Assembly: GCA_008704415.1 (NCBI GenBank)
Contig: VXIS01000006.1
Span: forward strand, 62,001-126,000
DNA: 64,000 nt
Direction: 5' to 3'
Source: Sphaerosporella brunnea
Lineage: Eukaryota; Ascomycota; Pezizomycetes; Pezizales; Pyronemataceae
Every line of letters starts with the position of its first letter. Position 1 is the stretch's first letter. A model generated the notes under the pieces. It worked only from the letters and a program-made list of their open reading frames with translations, made no database searches and had not been told where the DNA came from. A program made the translations under genes and the position numbers. Below, one piece after another: positions 63,167-64,000 of the stretch.

Positions 63167-63946
63167 TTATGCTTTTCCCGACTTCTTTGACTCGTTGTCA
63201 CTCTCCGATTCACTGGTATCAACCTCTTCCACCTTCTGTTCCGGATTCCCTTCGGTGACGTTGAGCTGCTTCCCAAAGCGCGAGGCACCGGACCCACGCG
63301 CACCACGCTTACGCTTATCCTTCTGCTCGCTCTTCTTGTACTTGCACTCCCAACTCATGTGTCCATTGGCGTAACACACAGCGCACTGTTCGGAGCCCAG
63401 GCGGCCGCCTGGTCCAAGTCCCTTTCCGCCCGGTATGACTGAGGAAAAGTCAACCTTTACCGTGGCCTGAGGTTTCCTTCCATCGCGTGTCTTCCAGTTC
63501 TTGTTAGTCACGTACATAGCGGAAATCTCCGTCGCTTTGTCCCTTGGGGCCTCCTTGCGATCCAACTTTGCAGTGTACTGCATCGCATTTTCCAAGGTTG
63601 CACCTATACCCATGTCTTGGTGTAGTTCAACATAGGCGGTGAGGTGTTCATCGGCTTTGGTGTTGCCCCGGACCTTTTGCATGTACGCCTGTAAGGTCTG
63701 AGTAGGGTTGAGAGCGTGTACAGAAATGAGATCAAGCTGCTGCCGAAGCTGTCGGAATTCCTCGTTGAAAGTCGCGACATGTCCATTTGGGGCGAGTCTC
63801 AGTGTGGTCCACTTAGCCACCAATTCTCGAACCGTGTTCAACGGGGTGAATTCTGCGCGCAGGTCGCGTACAAAGTCCTCCCATGTTGGGGACTTTACGT
63901 TTGACGGGTACTTTGCATCAGCCCTTCTTCCAGCTGCACCACGTAG
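63167..63946 (-). pseudogene. chromovirus Gag, 5' part at window edge
   Basis: From about 63946: KYPSNVKSPTWEDFVRDLRA then EFTPLNTVRELVAKWTTLRL, the capsid-like block, and DEHLTAYVELHQDMGIGATL. The zinc knuckle CAVCYANGHMSWEC is an exact CX2CX4HX4C. It ends with an acidic Ser/Glu tail and a stop at 63167. An intron acceptor is possible near 63946 (branch GGCTAACTA, GTGGTGCAG), so the first exon may lie beyond the window. The frame differs from pol (63113), as expected if expression uses frameshifting or if a base is lost. Confidence 0.8.
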
Positions 63947-64000
63947 TTAGCCAATTGCGTAAGTACTCCAATCATTTGAGTCAGGCTGGCCATCCCTTAA

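Larger units (their letters stand above)
59322..63964 (-). mobile_element. chromovirus (Ty3/gypsy with chromodomain), 5' end outside window
   Basis: Complete internal order on the minus strand: Gag with zinc knuckle, protease, RT, RNase H, integrase (HHCC and DDE), linker, chromodomain. The element continues to or beyond the right edge. Lesions: two TGG-type stops, frameshifts near 63140, 60060 and 59800, and a probable deletion in the integrase C-terminal half. LTRs were not identified. Confidence 0.85.

Overview
The window reads as a transposon-rich, largely gene-poor stretch of a filamentous fungal (Dikarya) genome, possibly subtelomeric. Evidence for a fungus: introns of about 45-60 bp with CTAAC/CTGAC-type branch sites, FunK1-type fungal kinases, a chromovirus (Ty3/gypsy with chromodomain), Tad-like LINEs with an RNase H and C-terminal zinc knuckle, many hAT elements, and TTAGGG/CCCTAA repeats. 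The phylum is not resolved: the F-box/ankyrin protein and the LINE type look like Pezizomycotina, while FunK1 kinases and the DDE transposase relic are also common in Agaricomycetes. Most reading frames are broken, often by single TGA/TAG codons, so the region is mostly decayed.

Layout. 0-8 kb: a LINE remnant on the minus strand and a decayed Tc1/mariner-like DDE transposon (1.83-4.24 kb) bounded by diverged inverted repeats, then featureless sequence. 7.8-15.5 kb: a G-rich hAT miniature element (A1), a 2.4 kb Tad-like LINE, a hAT-B element (B1) that splits an older reading frame, a gag-like relic and a plausible two-exon gene of unknown function. 15.5-27.3 kb: decayed sequence, a LINE RNase H scrap, old tandem repeats, hAT elements A2, B2 (nested in a LINE 3' end) and B3. 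27.8-29.3 kb: the one convincing intact long gene, an F-box/ankyrin-like protein with a TATA box. 29.5-38.2 kb: hAT A3, a TA-flanked MITE, a small intact Cys-rich two-exon gene, an acidic-repeat reading frame, a FunK1 scrap, hAT C1, hAT A4 (which carries telomeric repeats at its end) and a multi-exon HNH nuclease gene with one in-frame stop. 38.6-52.5 kb: partial and complete hAT-B copies, other repeats, an inverted-repeat element, two weak host-gene candidates and a segmental duplication joined to interstitial telomeric repeats. 53.4-64 kb, all minus strand: a frameshifted FunK1 kinase, a broken Ty3/gypsy element, a spliced zinc-knuckle gene, a possible DIRS/Ngaro fragment and a chromovirus running off the right edge.

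Three hAT families can be defined from terminal repeats and 8-bp target-site duplications: A (TIR about TAGAGCTGTGCACGGG), B (CAGGGCTGTCAATAGTCCGG...) and C (TAGCGATGGGCACGGGG). No copy is autonomous. Several keep either only the transposase C-terminal dimerisation end or only the promoter and N-terminus. The most unusual observation is that A4 carries 12 bp of telomeric repeat between its terminal repeat and its target-site duplication; a second telomeric tract sits exactly at the breakpoint of a local duplication near 52 kb.
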